Below are positions 17,235-26,680 of a stretch of 64,000 bases of DNA, piece after piece. Numbering within the stretch: the first letter of the stretch is position 1; each line of letters starts with the position of its first letter. The stretch spans positions 1-64,000 of the forward strand of contig CAYYKD010000017.1 in assembly GCA_964471825.1 (NCBI GenBank), read 5' to 3'. Under the pieces are notes generated by a model that was given only the letters and a program-made list of their open reading frames with translations, searched no databases and was not told the origin of the DNA. The stretch comes from CAYYKD01 sp964471825 (GTDB lineage Bacteria; Spirochaetota; GWE2-31-10; CAYYKD01). A program made the translations under genes and the position numbers.

Positions 17235-20200
17235 TCATATGTCAAAGCATAAAACAACCCTGGTTCCTCTATCATTCTCAACTGTACAAGATTCTGTAAA
17301 CATTTTAAGTATATTAATACCAAATCCTGATGATTTACTTAAATCAAAATCATTGCCTAAGCCGACACCGTTATCCTGAACGGTAAGAGTGACATGATTT
17401 TCTACCTTGCTGATAATAACTGATATTTTACCGGTATCTCTTCCAATAAATGCATATTTGAAAGCATTGGTTAATATTTCATTTAAAGCTATGCCGATTA
17501 TAACAGCTTTATTTGTATTAAGCTTGAAATCAGTTATCTGTTTTTCTATAGTAATATTTCTACTGCACGGAAATACTGTAGTTATTGAAGCAATAAGACT
17601 ATCAATATAATTCTTAATAGAAACTTCATTATAATCGTTGCCTCGTAATAAATTGTCATATAGCACCCGCATACTTGAAACATGAGAGATTGTAGTCTGC
17701 AGAACTGATTTAACTTCACTATTAATATTTGAGTCAACCTGTAGCGATAAAAAACCTTCTATAGTAGCGATATTGTTTTTTACACGGTGATGAACTTCCC
17801 GTAAAAGTGTTTCTTTTTCTGTAATTTGTTTTTTGATTTTTTCTTCAGCCTGTTTGCGATCGGAGATATCCCGACAGAAACAAACAAAACACATCCCATC
17901 TGTCCAGTTTAGAATTGATGTACTTACTTCTACATCCATAAGCGATCCATCTTTTCGTCGATGTTTTGTCTCAAATATCTCAGAACCATTTTTAATTATT
18001 CGTTTGATTCGCTCGGCCGTTTCTTGTGGACTCTCTACAACATCAAGATCGTTAATCTCCATTTTTGCGAGTTCATCCGAACTATAGCCGGACATCTGAC
18101 AATAAGCGAGATTCGCACTCGTGATTTTTTTATCCGGAGTAACTACCCAGAATCCGTCGGACGCTGTTTTGATAATTGTTTCGAGATACTGCTTCTGCTG
18201 TATCAAGTCTTGTTCAAATCTCTTACGCTCAGTGATGTCGTGAATAATTGAAAATAGCATCCGCTTACCCAGATACTCAATCGGGGAGGAATGAACCTCA
18301 ACAGTCCTAATTTCACCACTTGCTAACTTATGTGGAAAATTAAAATAATTTCGATTTTGCTGCATGGCATTATTTCGTTCAATTTCAATTTGTTCCGGCT
18401 GTAATATGTTTATTTCATCAATTTTCATTGCACATAAAACAGATTTGCTATATCCGTAATATTTTGTTGCGGCTTCATTTGCATTAATTAGTGATCCGGT
18501 AACAGGATCAATTAATATCATAACAGCATTATGATGTTCAAACATATTTTTAAAACGATTTTCGCTTTCTATCAAATCTTTTTCAGTTTGCTTGCGCACG
18601 GTGATATCTTGAAAAGATCCTCTTAGTTTTATAGTTTTACCTTGTTTCTGAATAGGTTTGCCTATAGAATGAACCCAGAGTTTATTGCCTTTTTGTGTAA
18701 TAACTTCCCACTCTTGATCATAGGATTCACCATTTTCTATAGCTCTTTGAATAGCCTCTTCTGCCATTTTTTTGTACGATGGAACAATAAAGGTTAAGCC
18801 GTCAGACACTTGTGGAGCTCCATTTCTTGAATCCATTTCAAGGATGCGGAAAGTTCCCTCTGTCCATGTTTGCGTCATATCAACCACATCGAATTCCCAA
18901 CCGCCAATAGATCCCGTTTTTTCGGTTTCATCATGCATTTTTTTAATATATAACAATTCATCTTCCACCAGTTTGCACTCAACAAGTGTTCCAATAACCT
19001 GTGCTGAATTCTCAATCCGTTTTTTTGCATATTCTATAATAAATTGAGGTCGAGCCTGATATTCCTCTCGTTTCTTTTGTAATACTTGAATAGGAATCTT
19101 ATATAGATCAGATAATCTCTGCAATTTATTAGTATCTTCAGGCGGATTACCGTAACCAAAGTTGATAGCACCGATTACTTTGCCGTTAGCTCGGATAGGG
19201 ACAGCATAAATATGTAAACCGCCGGCACATTCAATATCGACAGGCTGGCCGTCTTCAATGGACTTCAGTGAGGCCTCCCTCCAGCATGAATCATGGCATA
19301 GCCATTTACCGCAGCTTAGAGCTTCTCTATTGTCATCCGTGCCGCAAAGTTCACGAGAAGCAGTATCCATCAGTTGACACCAACCCGAAGAGAACATGCC
19401 CAGAGCGTAATCACCGTTTTTCTCATAGACAGCTGACGATGTTTCCAACAGATTAAGATATTCTGAAGAAATTTGAATTAACTGGTCTTTACCGAGCGAC
19501 GAAAGAATCAAACCGTTTTTGTTCAGTTCAGTTAAGTCACCATATTCCGGGATATACATTTTTTCCTTGTCTTTTTGTTCTGACAGCATCCATTGCATAG
19601 AATGCAATTGCCTATCTTTTTCATACTGATCTGTTACATCTCGAAAAACCAATACTACACCGGTAATTTTACTCCCGGCTGTTGTAATTGGAGCGGCACT
19701 ATCTGCAATTTGATACTCTTTGCCGTCTCTTGACAGCAGCATCGTATGATTGGCAAGACCGACAATATTTCCTGTACGCATTACCAATTCTACGGGATTA
19801 TCTACCCGTTTACGCGTACCGGCGTTTACGATATAAAACACCTCTTCCAACTTTTCCCCATAAGCTTCTGCGTTACTCCATCCGCAAAGTAACTCCGCCA
19901 CGAGATTCATGCGGACAACTCTTCCCTCAATATCTGTCGATATTACCGCATCACCGATAGAATTTAGGGTGATCCGGAGATTCTCTTCCTCTTCTTGTAG
20001 TTTCAATTCTGCCTGTTTCCGCTCGGTGATATCCTGATGAACAATAACTATGTTTTTAACAACTCCAGACTCATCCTTTAAAGGATAAATTCTAGTATTT
20101 AACCAGCGTATTCTCCCTAATCCTTTTCCTTCCGTTTCTCCTCTGGAATCAAAAACATATTCAGGAACAACAACAGATTCACCTGCATAAGCTCTTTTTA

Positions 20201-21557
20201 CATATGCCATCAAACCTGTCTCTTCGACTTCTTTGCTTTCCAGAACATTAAATTTATAGAGAGTTGCTTCTGCAGGTAAATTCCATAATTCCTCATACGC
20301 TTTATTCACAGATATCTGCAGCCCGGTAAGATCATAAAGCTCAACAACAAAAGGTGATTGTAGCATTAAGGATTTAAAGTTTTCCTCACTCTCTTTTAGT
20401 GCGTCTTCAACCTGTTTCCGCTCAGTTATGTCCTCGAAAATGCACGCAAACCGGTTTATGGAGGGGCAAAATGCAGTTACCCTAAAATATTTCCCAATAG
20501 CACCGGAGAAGTTTTCGAAAAATACCGGCTCACCGGTAAGTGCCACTCTGCCATAGGTATTTATCCAATGATGTTCTATACCCGGTAATACATCGAGAAC
20601 CTTACGGCCTACAACATCTTTTGCTTTAAGCCCGGTCATACGCTCAAAAGCCGGATTGATGTTCAGAAAGCGGTAATCCACAGGGGTCCCCGATGTGTCG
20701 CAAATAATTTCGTGAAGGGCAAACCCATTAAGCATCTCATTAAACAGAGTTTTGTAATTCTGTTCAGACTGTTTCCGCTCAGTAATATCGCGGGTTATAC
20801 CTACGGCACCTGTAAAAATGTTATTCTTGTCATAAATCCCGTCCGCCGAGAATTCAACCCACATTTCGTTTCCATTTTTATGCCGGACAGGAACTGATAA
20901 AGGACTCATCGCTCTTTCTTTTCCTGATTTCAGTTTGCCAAAAGCGTTATAAATAGTTTCTATATAATCAGGGTTAACAAAAATATTCCAATCAAGAGTT
21001 TCCCACTCAATTAATGAATACCCAAAAAGTTTTTCAGTTGAAGTGGATAAGAATGTAAAACGCAAATCAGCATCCATTACCCAAATGCTATCAGATGTAT
21101 TACTCGCAACCAGATGATAACGAGCCTCACTTTCTTCTGCTTTTTCTTTTGCTTCTAGTGCATTTTGTTTCGCCTCAAATAGTTTAAACGCCATTTTGAT
21201 CGAGGCATCAAGAACAACTATACCGGAATTTTTTACCACATACCCGTATGAGGTTATCTTTTCTGTTTTTTCAACAATTTCCGGTTCTGTATGGGATGAC
21301 AAAAAAACAACAGGAATATCCTTGTGATTAAGTATCTGTTCAGCAGCCTCTGTGCCGTCAATACCTGAGCCGAGGTCAATGTCCATGAGGATTAAATCAA
21401 TAGGATATATATTATCAACAATCGCCCGTACTGCTTTTTCACCGCTAGTTACGAGATGAACAGTGTAACCTTTTTTTTCTAATTGCGGTTTTTCAAACAT
21501 TGCAATTATTGCTTCATCTTCAACAAGTAGAATGGTCTTTTTATCGCCATTGTTCAT
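17235..21557 (-). CDS. Hybrid sensor kinase: REC, about seven PAS domains, PocR-like domain, HisKA_2 kinase
   Basis: This 1440-aa soluble protein starts with a receiver domain (ILLVEDEAII at about 10, phospho-site LILMDIDLG at about 60). It continues with about four PAS domains (roughly 145-640) and a cysteine-rich PocR-like ligand-binding domain (roughly 670-850; WLCHDSCWREAS, then IYAVPIRANGKVIGAINFGYG). Three more PAS domains follow (865-1225). The C-terminal kinase is of the HisKA_2 type (LREVHHRVKNNIATIEGFLS, about 1240-1310) with a HATPase (NEILTNAFKYAF, DNGVGLG). No transmembrane segment is seen. The second ATG is chosen: AGGAGG lies 7 bases before it but only 1 base before the first. 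Confidence 0.9.
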   Translation of the reverse strand: MNNGDKKTILLVEDEAIIAMFEKPQLEKKGYTVHLVTSGEKAVRAIVDNIYPIDLILMDIDLGSGIDGTEAAEQILNHKDIPVVFLSSHTEPEIVEKTEKITSYGYVVKNSGIVVLDASIKMAFKLFEAKQNALEAKEKAEESEARYHLVASNTSDSIWVMDADLRFTFLSTSTEKLFGYSLIEWETLDWNIFVNPDYIETIYNAFGKLKSGKERAMSPLSVPVRHKNGNEMWVEFSADGIYDKNNIFTGAVGITRDITERKQSEQNYKTLFNEMLNGFALHEIICDTSGTPVDYRFLNINPAFERMTGLKAKDVVGRKVLDVLPGIEHHWINTYGRVALTGEPVFFENFSGAIGKYFRVTAFCPSINRFACIFEDITERKQVEDALKESEENFKSLMLQSPFVVELYDLTGLQISVNKAYEELWNLPAEATLYKFNVLESKEVEETGLMAYVKRAYAGESVVVPEYVFDSRGETEGKGLGRIRWLNTRIYPLKDESGVVKNIVIVHQDITERKQAELKLQEEEENLRITLNSIGDAVISTDIEGRVVRMNLVAELLCGWSNAEAYGEKLEEVFYIVNAGTRKRVDNPVELVMRTGNIVGLANHTMLLSRDGKEYQIADSAAPITTAGSKITGVVLVFRDVTDQYEKDRQLHSMQWMLSEQKDKEKMYIPEYGDLTELNKNGLILSSLGKDQLIQISSEYLNLLETSSAVYEKNGDYALGMFSSGWCQLMDTASRELCGTDDNREALSCGKWLCHDSCWREASLKSIEDGQPVDIECAGGLHIYAVPIRANGKVIGAINFGYGNPPEDTNKLQRLSDLYKIPIQVLQKKREEYQARPQFIIEYAKKRIENSAQVIGTLVECKLVEDELLYIKKMHDETEKTGSIGGWEFDVVDMTQTWTEGTFRILEMDSRNGAPQVSDGLTFIVPSYKKMAEEAIQRAIENGESYDQEWEVITQKGNKLWVHSIGKPIQKQGKTIKLRGSFQDITVRKQTEKDLIESENRFKNMFEHHNAVMILIDPVTGSLINANEAATKYYGYSKSVLCAMKIDEINILQPEQIEIERNNAMQQNRNYFNFPHKLASGEIRTVEVHSSPIEYLGKRMLFSIIHDITERKRFEQDLIQQKQYLETIIKTASDGFWVVTPDKKITSANLAYCQMSGYSSDELAKMEINDLDVVESPQETAERIKRIIKNGSEIFETKHRRKDGSLMDVEVSTSILNWTDGMCFVCFCRDISDRKQAEEKIKKQITEKETLLREVHHRVKNNIATIEGFLSLQVDSNINSEVKSVLQTTISHVSSMRVLYDNLLRGNDYNEVSIKNYIDSLIASITTVFPCSRNITIEKQITDFKLNTNKAVIIGIALNEILTNAFKYAFIGRDTGKISVIISKVENHVTLTVQDNGVGLGNDFDLSKSSGFGINILKMFTESCTVENDRGTRVVLCFDI

Positions 21558-22077
21558 TTCCATGCCTCCTGTTAATATTTTTCATCTTTAATCTTCACGA
21601 AATCAGGGGCTGTGAACCGGTATACTCGACCAATTTTAAAGAAATTACATAAGTTCACGGATATAACATAAACCCATAAAATTATATAATCAAAAATATT
21701 ATACTAAGTCAAATAATTTCACTAAATATGTGTTTTTGTTAAAAACAACCCCTTTTTTATCGCACACCTACACTCTTATTAACTCTCATGATTGCCATAT
21801 CAAAATCTTTATTACTATATGGAACATCGGCCAAGTTTTCTACAACAAACCGTTTAAGGTAAAAACCCTTAACCTATAAAAATGATGAGCTGATTGCAAA
21901 GAAAGTGTTCAAGCGTATGTTTTGCACAAAACACTATTAGTATCCCATATTGATTAAAATATAAGTGCTTTGAATTAAGTATTTTTTAGTATGGAAGCTT
22001 GAATACGATTAGTTGTGGAGATAACATGAAAATCAAAAATCGTAGTTAGTTTGTATAAATATATTGAGTATGCTTAT
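21558..22077. other. Gene-free stretch with one palindrome
   Basis: No coding region was recognised in either strand. The only structure noted is a 16-base near-perfect inverted repeat, TGTTTTGCACAAAACA, at 21918-21933 (7-bp arms, CA centre). The end next to the kinase holds its ribosome site. No RNA gene was recognised. Confidence 0.4.
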
Positions 22078-22692
22078 TTAAAAACTATCTTTTTGACTAC
22101 TGAATTTTTTTTCTGGTCTGCCGTCTTCTCGTCTTAGGATGTTAATTTTTTCAAGTTTATTCGGATCATTTAATCTTCCATCTTCAATACGCTTTTGATT
22201 GATTAAGAAAAAATTAACTCCTTGGTTACCGGGGTTATCATTTTTATCTCCGAATTTTATCCTACTTTCCCCGTTGAAAGAATCCTTACCCAGATCTTTA
22301 ACATAGCGTCCGTGTCCGTCAAATCTATTATCAATAATCTTTTTTAATCTTTTCCTTTTAATAACAATCTCGACACCCTCGAGGACACCTTCTATACTTA
22401 GATTGACCTCTATTTTTTTATTAAACTCTTTAATAATAATTTGTTTACTCTCGTAACCTGATAAACTGCAAACTCCCTTTAGTATTGTAACATTATCATC
22501 GACCGGGATTATTACTATACCGGATTTATTACTTGTATAAGAATTGTTGTTTGATTCAATTATGACATTTACACCTTCTAATGTAATACCAATATCCTTA
22601 TCAATAAATAACAATTCTACATTTTTCGCAAATGAAAGAGTTAAAGAAGAAAGAATGATAAGTGTTACAAAGAAAGTGATTTTAAGATTCAA
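22078..22692 (-). CDS. Secreted protein with carboxypeptidase-regulatory-like fold, function unknown
   Basis: I do not recognise this 204-aa protein. It has a clear signal peptide (hydrophobic residues 5-22). A region resembling a carboxypeptidase regulatory-like or TonB-receptor N-terminal extension follows (GITLEGVNVIIESNNNSYTS, then GVLEGVEIVIKRKR near 110). The rest is charged and rich in Asp, Asn, Lys and Gly, without predicted strands or helices. The start is probably TTG at 22692, preceded by GAGGAAA. The EGVEIVIKR phrase resembles the junction before a TonB plug, so this may be the remaining front of a larger receptor, but no downstream remnant was found. Confidence 0.5.
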   Translation of the reverse strand: MNLKITFFVTLIILSSLTLSFAKNVELLFIDKDIGITLEGVNVIIESNNNSYTSNKSGIVIIPVDDNVTILKGVCSLSGYESKQIIIKEFNKKIEVNLSIEGVLEGVEIVIKRKRLKKIIDNRFDGHGRYVKDLGKDSFNGESRIKFGDKNDNPGNQGVNFFLINQKRIEDGRLNDPNKLEKINILRREDGRPEKKFSSQKDSF

Positions 22693-23298
22693 ATTTCCTC
22701 TTTATTAATTATCCTATAAAAGGACGGCAAAAAGTTACAAAGTTTCAACAATCAAGCACTTTTATGGTAAAATATACAAATCAAAATTTTATTGTAACTA
22801 TTCTGTATTACTATTTGCTATTTTTTTTATTGTATTTTCAAAATCAAACTGAACGATAGGAAATATTATAATTCCTGTCAATCAAAAAGTAAAAAAAATC
22901 CCGCAAAGACGCAATGATCAAAAAAATTTGCTTATTCATTCCACTTTACACTGATCTCCCCCTCAATATAATATAATTCGGAGCTTCTTGTGTACAGAGT
23001 GGTAGTGCAACAAGTAAATATAAAATAAAACGACTTGAGTAAGCATACTTAGTGATAAAAGCTCAAAAACTAAATCTTTTTTTAAATCTTTTTTTTACAA
23101 GGCTCTTGCAAAAATTAAAGATTTATTTTTACAAGAGCCTCATTATTTTTTTTCATTAATACTTTGCTCATTAATTTGTTCATTAATTCACAGCAATTCT
23201 TAATAATCCTTAGCTGTAGACACAAACTCATTATACTACGCAATCGTTAATTAAAGTATACTTCATGCTTAACTCATATGAAACAGAGATGGCTAAAT
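22693..23298. other. Gene-free stretch, 606 bases
   Basis: No coding region was recognised. It contains the hairpin described at 23100-23150 and several T-rich or A-rich runs. A phrase like CCCGCAAAGACGCAATG at about 22902 resembles short genomic repeats. Confidence 0.4.
23100..23153 (+). terminator. Stem-loop with T-run (terminator-like)
   Basis: AGGCTCTTG (23100-23108) pairs with CAAGAGCCT (23132-23140), and the inner AAAAA/TTTTT arms extend the stem. A CATTATTTTTTTT run follows on the plus strand. No plus-strand gene lies upstream within 600 bases, so it may belong to an unrecognised transcript or be a mobile repeat. Confidence 0.45.
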
Positions 23299-23826
23299 CT
23301 ACAGCTTAATATTCAATCCTAAAGTTGTATATGGAAAACCATTTTCAATGAATAGTGATATGTTATTTCTCTGTTTAGATTTCACTGAATTCACAAATCC
23401 CGCCACCATTAATACCAGCCCTATAGTCATAATTGAACTTCCTGCAATCACTAATCCCAATGCAACTAATTCAAAATGTTTGTACATAAGATTCTGTGTG
23501 CACATGTATAGAAACTCTTGATAGGTTCTAGCTACAGCCAACAATGGAAGCGAAATAACATATGATGTAGCAAATGCCTGAAGAATAAGTACACCGGAAG
23601 AAATTACGACATTATACCCAAGCCCTGTTAAAACAGCTCCGGCTATTCCCATGCCGATAAATCCGCGGTTAACCGATCTCTTTTTGAGATTTTGATCACT
23701 ACTCACAGTGTCTATCTGTATTATCTCATTTTTTTCCGGATCGGCAACCTGCACAGAATCAATTTCACCAGAATACCCTAAGACTAAAACAGAAATAAAT
23801 AATCCGATTAAAATTATACTTCTCAC
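23299..23826 (-). CDS. Membrane protein of unknown function with signal peptide
   Basis: This unrecognised 175-aa protein has an N-terminal signal segment (residues 3-17) and a short polar linker (EIDSVQVADPEKNEIIQ). Three hydrophobic segments follow at about 55-77, 80-100 and 118-145. It ends with a strand-like tail, NGFPYTTLGLNIKL. It starts at GTG with AGGAGG six bases upstream, so it is probably translated. Small hydrophobic envelope proteins of this layout occur in many Gram-negative genomes. No neighbour hints at a role. Confidence 0.55.
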   Translation of the reverse strand: MRSIILIGLFISVLVLGYSGEIDSVQVADPEKNEIIQIDTVSSDQNLKKRSVNRGFIGMGIAGAVLTGLGYNVVISSGVLILQAFATSYVISLPLLAVARTYQEFLYMCTQNLMYKHFELVALGLVIAGSSIMTIGLVLMVAGFVNSVKSKQRNNISLFIENGFPYTTLGLNIKL

Positions 23827-23949
23827 AACTTCCTCCTGATAATATTATACTTTTTTACATATATTAAAGAGCCTCATTATTAAAATATTGATTTTAAAAT
23901 GAAACTCTCAAAATATGACCATTTAAGTTACACGATATTTAATCTCACA

Positions 23950-25152
23950 TCATTTATAATTCTTCATAGCCCTGCCGATAAGCTCAATCCCTTTGCTTAT
24001 CTGCTCATCACTTGAGTTTGAATAGGCAAGCCGAAGATATTTATCTCCCTCAATCGGATCAGAGAAGAACGGTTCCCCTGTTACAAATGCAACTTTCTCC
24101 TCTATTGCAATCTTAAATAGCTTATCACCACTCATTCCATTCGGAAGATCTACAAAGACAAAGAAACCGCCATCAGGCCTTGTCGTCTTAATGCCTGCAG
24201 GAAAAAACCTTGCTATCTCAGCTAACATAACATCCCGCTTATGTTTATAGACTTCACGCATTTTCATCAGATACCGATCAATAGCATCAGTTGTCAAATA
24301 ATCATAGGCTATAACCTGGCCAAACGATGATGAACAGGCATCTATTGATTGTTTTGCAAGGCCGGCCTTATCAATGACTGCTTCATCACCAAACAACCAC
24401 CCAAGCCTAAAACCCGGACACATTATCTTTGAGAATGAACCGAGATAGATAATTGGTGCTGCATTTCCATAGGACTTAATCGGCCTATAATCATCAAGGT
24501 TACCCTTGAAATACAACTCTCCATAGGGATCATCCTCTAGAATGACCAAGTTGTATTTAACTGAGATATCATATATTCTTTTTCTCTTTTCCTGAGACAT
24601 TGTTACCCCTGTGGGATTTTGAAAATTTGGAATTGTATAGAAAAACTTTACTTTTTTACCCTGTTTCTTTAGACTCAATATTGTACTCTCAAGTTTATCT
24701 GTATCAACACCGTCAGACTCCAATGGGATACCAGCCAATTCTGCACCATTTGATAAAAACGAGGCAACTGCTCCGATAAATGAGGGATCCTCTACAATTA
24801 TAACATCGCCCGGATCCACAAAAATCTTTGTTGCAAGAAAAAGCCCTTGTTGACCACCTGTAGTTAGGATCACATCCTGCCCCTCAGGATTGAGATGCCT
24901 TAATTTCATTCGCTCTTTTATAAGCCCAACCAAAGGAGGAAACCCGCCTGTAGGGCCATACTGCATTGCCATTGCCGCTCTCTCAGGACTCCACTTTCCG
25001 ATTATTTCCTTTACATCAGGAAACGGGAAATTCACAGGATCTGGATTACCGCCCGCAAGCGAAATAACACCCGGCATAGAGGCATACTTCATAAGTTCCC
25101 TAATCTTTGATGCCTTCATCTTCATTGTTGATTCTGAAAAATTATATCTCAT
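23950..25152 (-). CDS. PLP-dependent class I/II aminotransferase (2-aminoadipate transaminase-like)
   Basis: The 400-aa protein is a fold-type I aminotransferase of the LysN/2-aminoadipate and aromatic aminotransferase group. It shows ISLAGGNPDPVNFP near the N-terminus, YGPTGGFPPLVGLI, NFQNPTGVTMS (about 186) and EDDPYGELYF (about 211). The PLP lysine lies in GSFSKIMCPGFRLGW (about 243). Its substrate may be 2-aminoadipate, a branched-chain or an aromatic amino acid; sequence alone does not decide. It is a monocistronic gene divergent from glgC, with its own promoter and TTGGAG site. Confidence 0.88.
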   Translation of the reverse strand: MRYNFSESTMKMKASKIRELMKYASMPGVISLAGGNPDPVNFPFPDVKEIIGKWSPERAAMAMQYGPTGGFPPLVGLIKERMKLRHLNPEGQDVILTTGGQQGLFLATKIFVDPGDVIIVEDPSFIGAVASFLSNGAELAGIPLESDGVDTDKLESTILSLKKQGKKVKFFYTIPNFQNPTGVTMSQEKRKRIYDISVKYNLVILEDDPYGELYFKGNLDDYRPIKSYGNAAPIIYLGSFSKIMCPGFRLGWLFGDEAVIDKAGLAKQSIDACSSSFGQVIAYDYLTTDAIDRYLMKMREVYKHKRDVMLAEIARFFPAGIKTTRPDGGFFVFVDLPNGMSGDKLFKIAIEEKVAFVTGEPFFSDPIEGDKYLRLAYSNSSDEQISKGIELIGRAMKNYK

Positions 25153-25195
25153 AGTTTACTCCAATTTACAAACATTTTTAAATCATTCAAAAAAC

Positions 25196-25224
25196 CTTAT
25201 AACTAAAAAACTTTTATTTTTCAA
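25196..25224 (-). promoter_or_regulatory. Probable promoter of the aminotransferase gene
   Basis: On the minus strand TTGAAA and TATAAG are separated by exactly 17 bases, ending about 43 bases before the ATG. Confidence 0.6.
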
Positions 25225-25294
25225 GATATTTAATCAATATCACAAAATCATACACTTAAACTAAAATTATTTTAAAAAAAGTTTAAAATATTCA

Positions 25295-25324
25295 TTGACA
25301 ATAAATTCTCAATTTGTTTATATC
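25295..25324 (+). promoter_or_regulatory. Probable promoter of glgC
   Basis: TTGACA (25295-25300) is followed by TTATAT at 17 bases or TATATC at 18 bases spacing. It lies about 30 bases before the glgC start. Confidence 0.55.
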
Positions 25325-25353
25325 ATATATACAACATTAAAAAGGTGATAGTG

Positions 25354-26610
25354 ATGAAAACAATTGCAGTAATCCTAGGCGGTGGACAAGGCTCGAGGTT
25401 ATACCCTTTAACTGAATTTAGATCTAAACCGGCTGTGCCGCTTGCCGGAAAGTACCGCCTCATCGATATTCCTATTAGTAATTGTCTTCACTCAGGGATC
25501 AATAGAATGTTTGTTCTTACCCAGTTTAACAGCGAATCACTTAACAGACATATAAGTAGTGCCTATAGATTTGATCATTTTCACAATGCCTTTGTTGATA
25601 TTCTTGCGGCTGAACAGACAGTTACCAGTAAGGACTGGTTTCAGGGGACAGCTGATGCCGTAAGAAAGAGTCTCCCACATTTTGAGAAACTGGATGCAGA
25701 ATACATAATTATTTTAAGCGGTGATCAGATATATAAAATGAACTACAGACATATGCTAAAATCTCACATTGAGACAAATGCAGATATTACTATATCGGTT
25801 ATCCCTGTAAAGGAAGAGGAAACTTCAAGTTTTGGAATTATGAAATTGGAGGGCACAAGAATAGTTGACTTTGTTGAAAAACCAAAAGACCCCGCTGTAG
25901 TTAAGGCATTCAACTCAGCTTCTACAATTCAAAAGAGTTTTAAAAATGCCCCCATGAGTAAACAGTACTGTGCATCAATGGGAATATATATTTTTAATAA
26001 ACGAGCCTTAATTGAAGCACTAAATAATGACTACAAAGATTTTGGTCATGAAATCATACCGGGAGCTATTAAAACAAAGAAAGTTAACGGTTACTTATTT
26101 AATGGATACTGGGAAGATGTTGGAACTATCAAATCCTACATGAAAGCTAACCTTGACTTTACCCGAAACATACCAAAATTTAACTTCTACGACAATCAGC
26201 TATACACTCACTCCAGATTTTTACCTCCAACAAAGTTTGCAGATTGCAGACTAAAAAATGTTATGATGGCAGACGGCTGTATCGTCGGGAATAGTAAAAT
26301 TTCACAGAGTGTCGTTGGAATTAGAAGTATAATTGGAAACAATACAATTATCAACAAATCTGTAATACTTGGTGCAGACAACTACCCAAAAAAGTTTTCA
26401 GCAAATCAAAAGATGGAATGTTGTTTCGGCATAGGAGATAACACAATCATTGAGAACTCTATTATTGACAAAAACGCTCGAATCGGGCGAAATTGCAAGA
26501 TTATCAACGAAAAAGCTATAGAGCATTTTGATGGGGGATATTATTTTATCAGGGAGGGGATTGTGGTAATCCCGAAACACGCAATTGTTCCGGATAACAC
26601 GATAATCTGA
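25354..26610 (+). CDS. glgC: Glucose-1-phosphate adenylyltransferase
   Basis: GlgC makes ADP-glucose for glycogen synthesis. The 418-aa product has the nucleotidyltransferase motif GGGQGSRLYPLTEFRSKPAV, YRLIDIPISNCLHSG, FQGTADAVRKS and the sugar-binding VEKPKDP. A C-terminal left-handed beta-helix with hexapeptide-like repeats (DGCIVGNSKISQSVVGIRS) completes it. The ATG at 25354 is preferred to upstream in-frame GTG codons because AAAGGTG lies just before it. The other glycogen genes are not in this window. Confidence 0.93.
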   Translation: MKTIAVILGGGQGSRLYPLTEFRSKPAVPLAGKYRLIDIPISNCLHSGINRMFVLTQFNSESLNRHISSAYRFDHFHNAFVDILAAEQTVTSKDWFQGTADAVRKSLPHFEKLDAEYIIILSGDQIYKMNYRHMLKSHIETNADITISVIPVKEEETSSFGIMKLEGTRIVDFVEKPKDPAVVKAFNSASTIQKSFKNAPMSKQYCASMGIYIFNKRALIEALNNDYKDFGHEIIPGAIKTKKVNGYLFNGYWEDVGTIKSYMKANLDFTRNIPKFNFYDNQLYTHSRFLPPTKFADCRLKNVMMADGCIVGNSKISQSVVGIRSIIGNNTIINKSVILGADNYPKKFSANQKMECCFGIGDNTIIENSIIDKNARIGRNCKIINEKAIEHFDGGYYFIREGIVVIPKHAIVPDNTII

Positions 26611-26614
26611 TCTA

Positions 26615-26638
26615 GGGGCTGAATAAAGCCCCTTTTTT
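26615..26638 (+). terminator. Rho-independent terminator of glgC
   Basis: GGGGCT pairs with AGCCCC around a six-base loop, followed by six T residues. It begins four bases after the glgC stop codon and separates it from the convergent surE. Confidence 0.92.
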
Positions 26639-26680
26639 ATAAATTACTTCACCATAACCCAAAAGCAGGTAAGAAGTACC

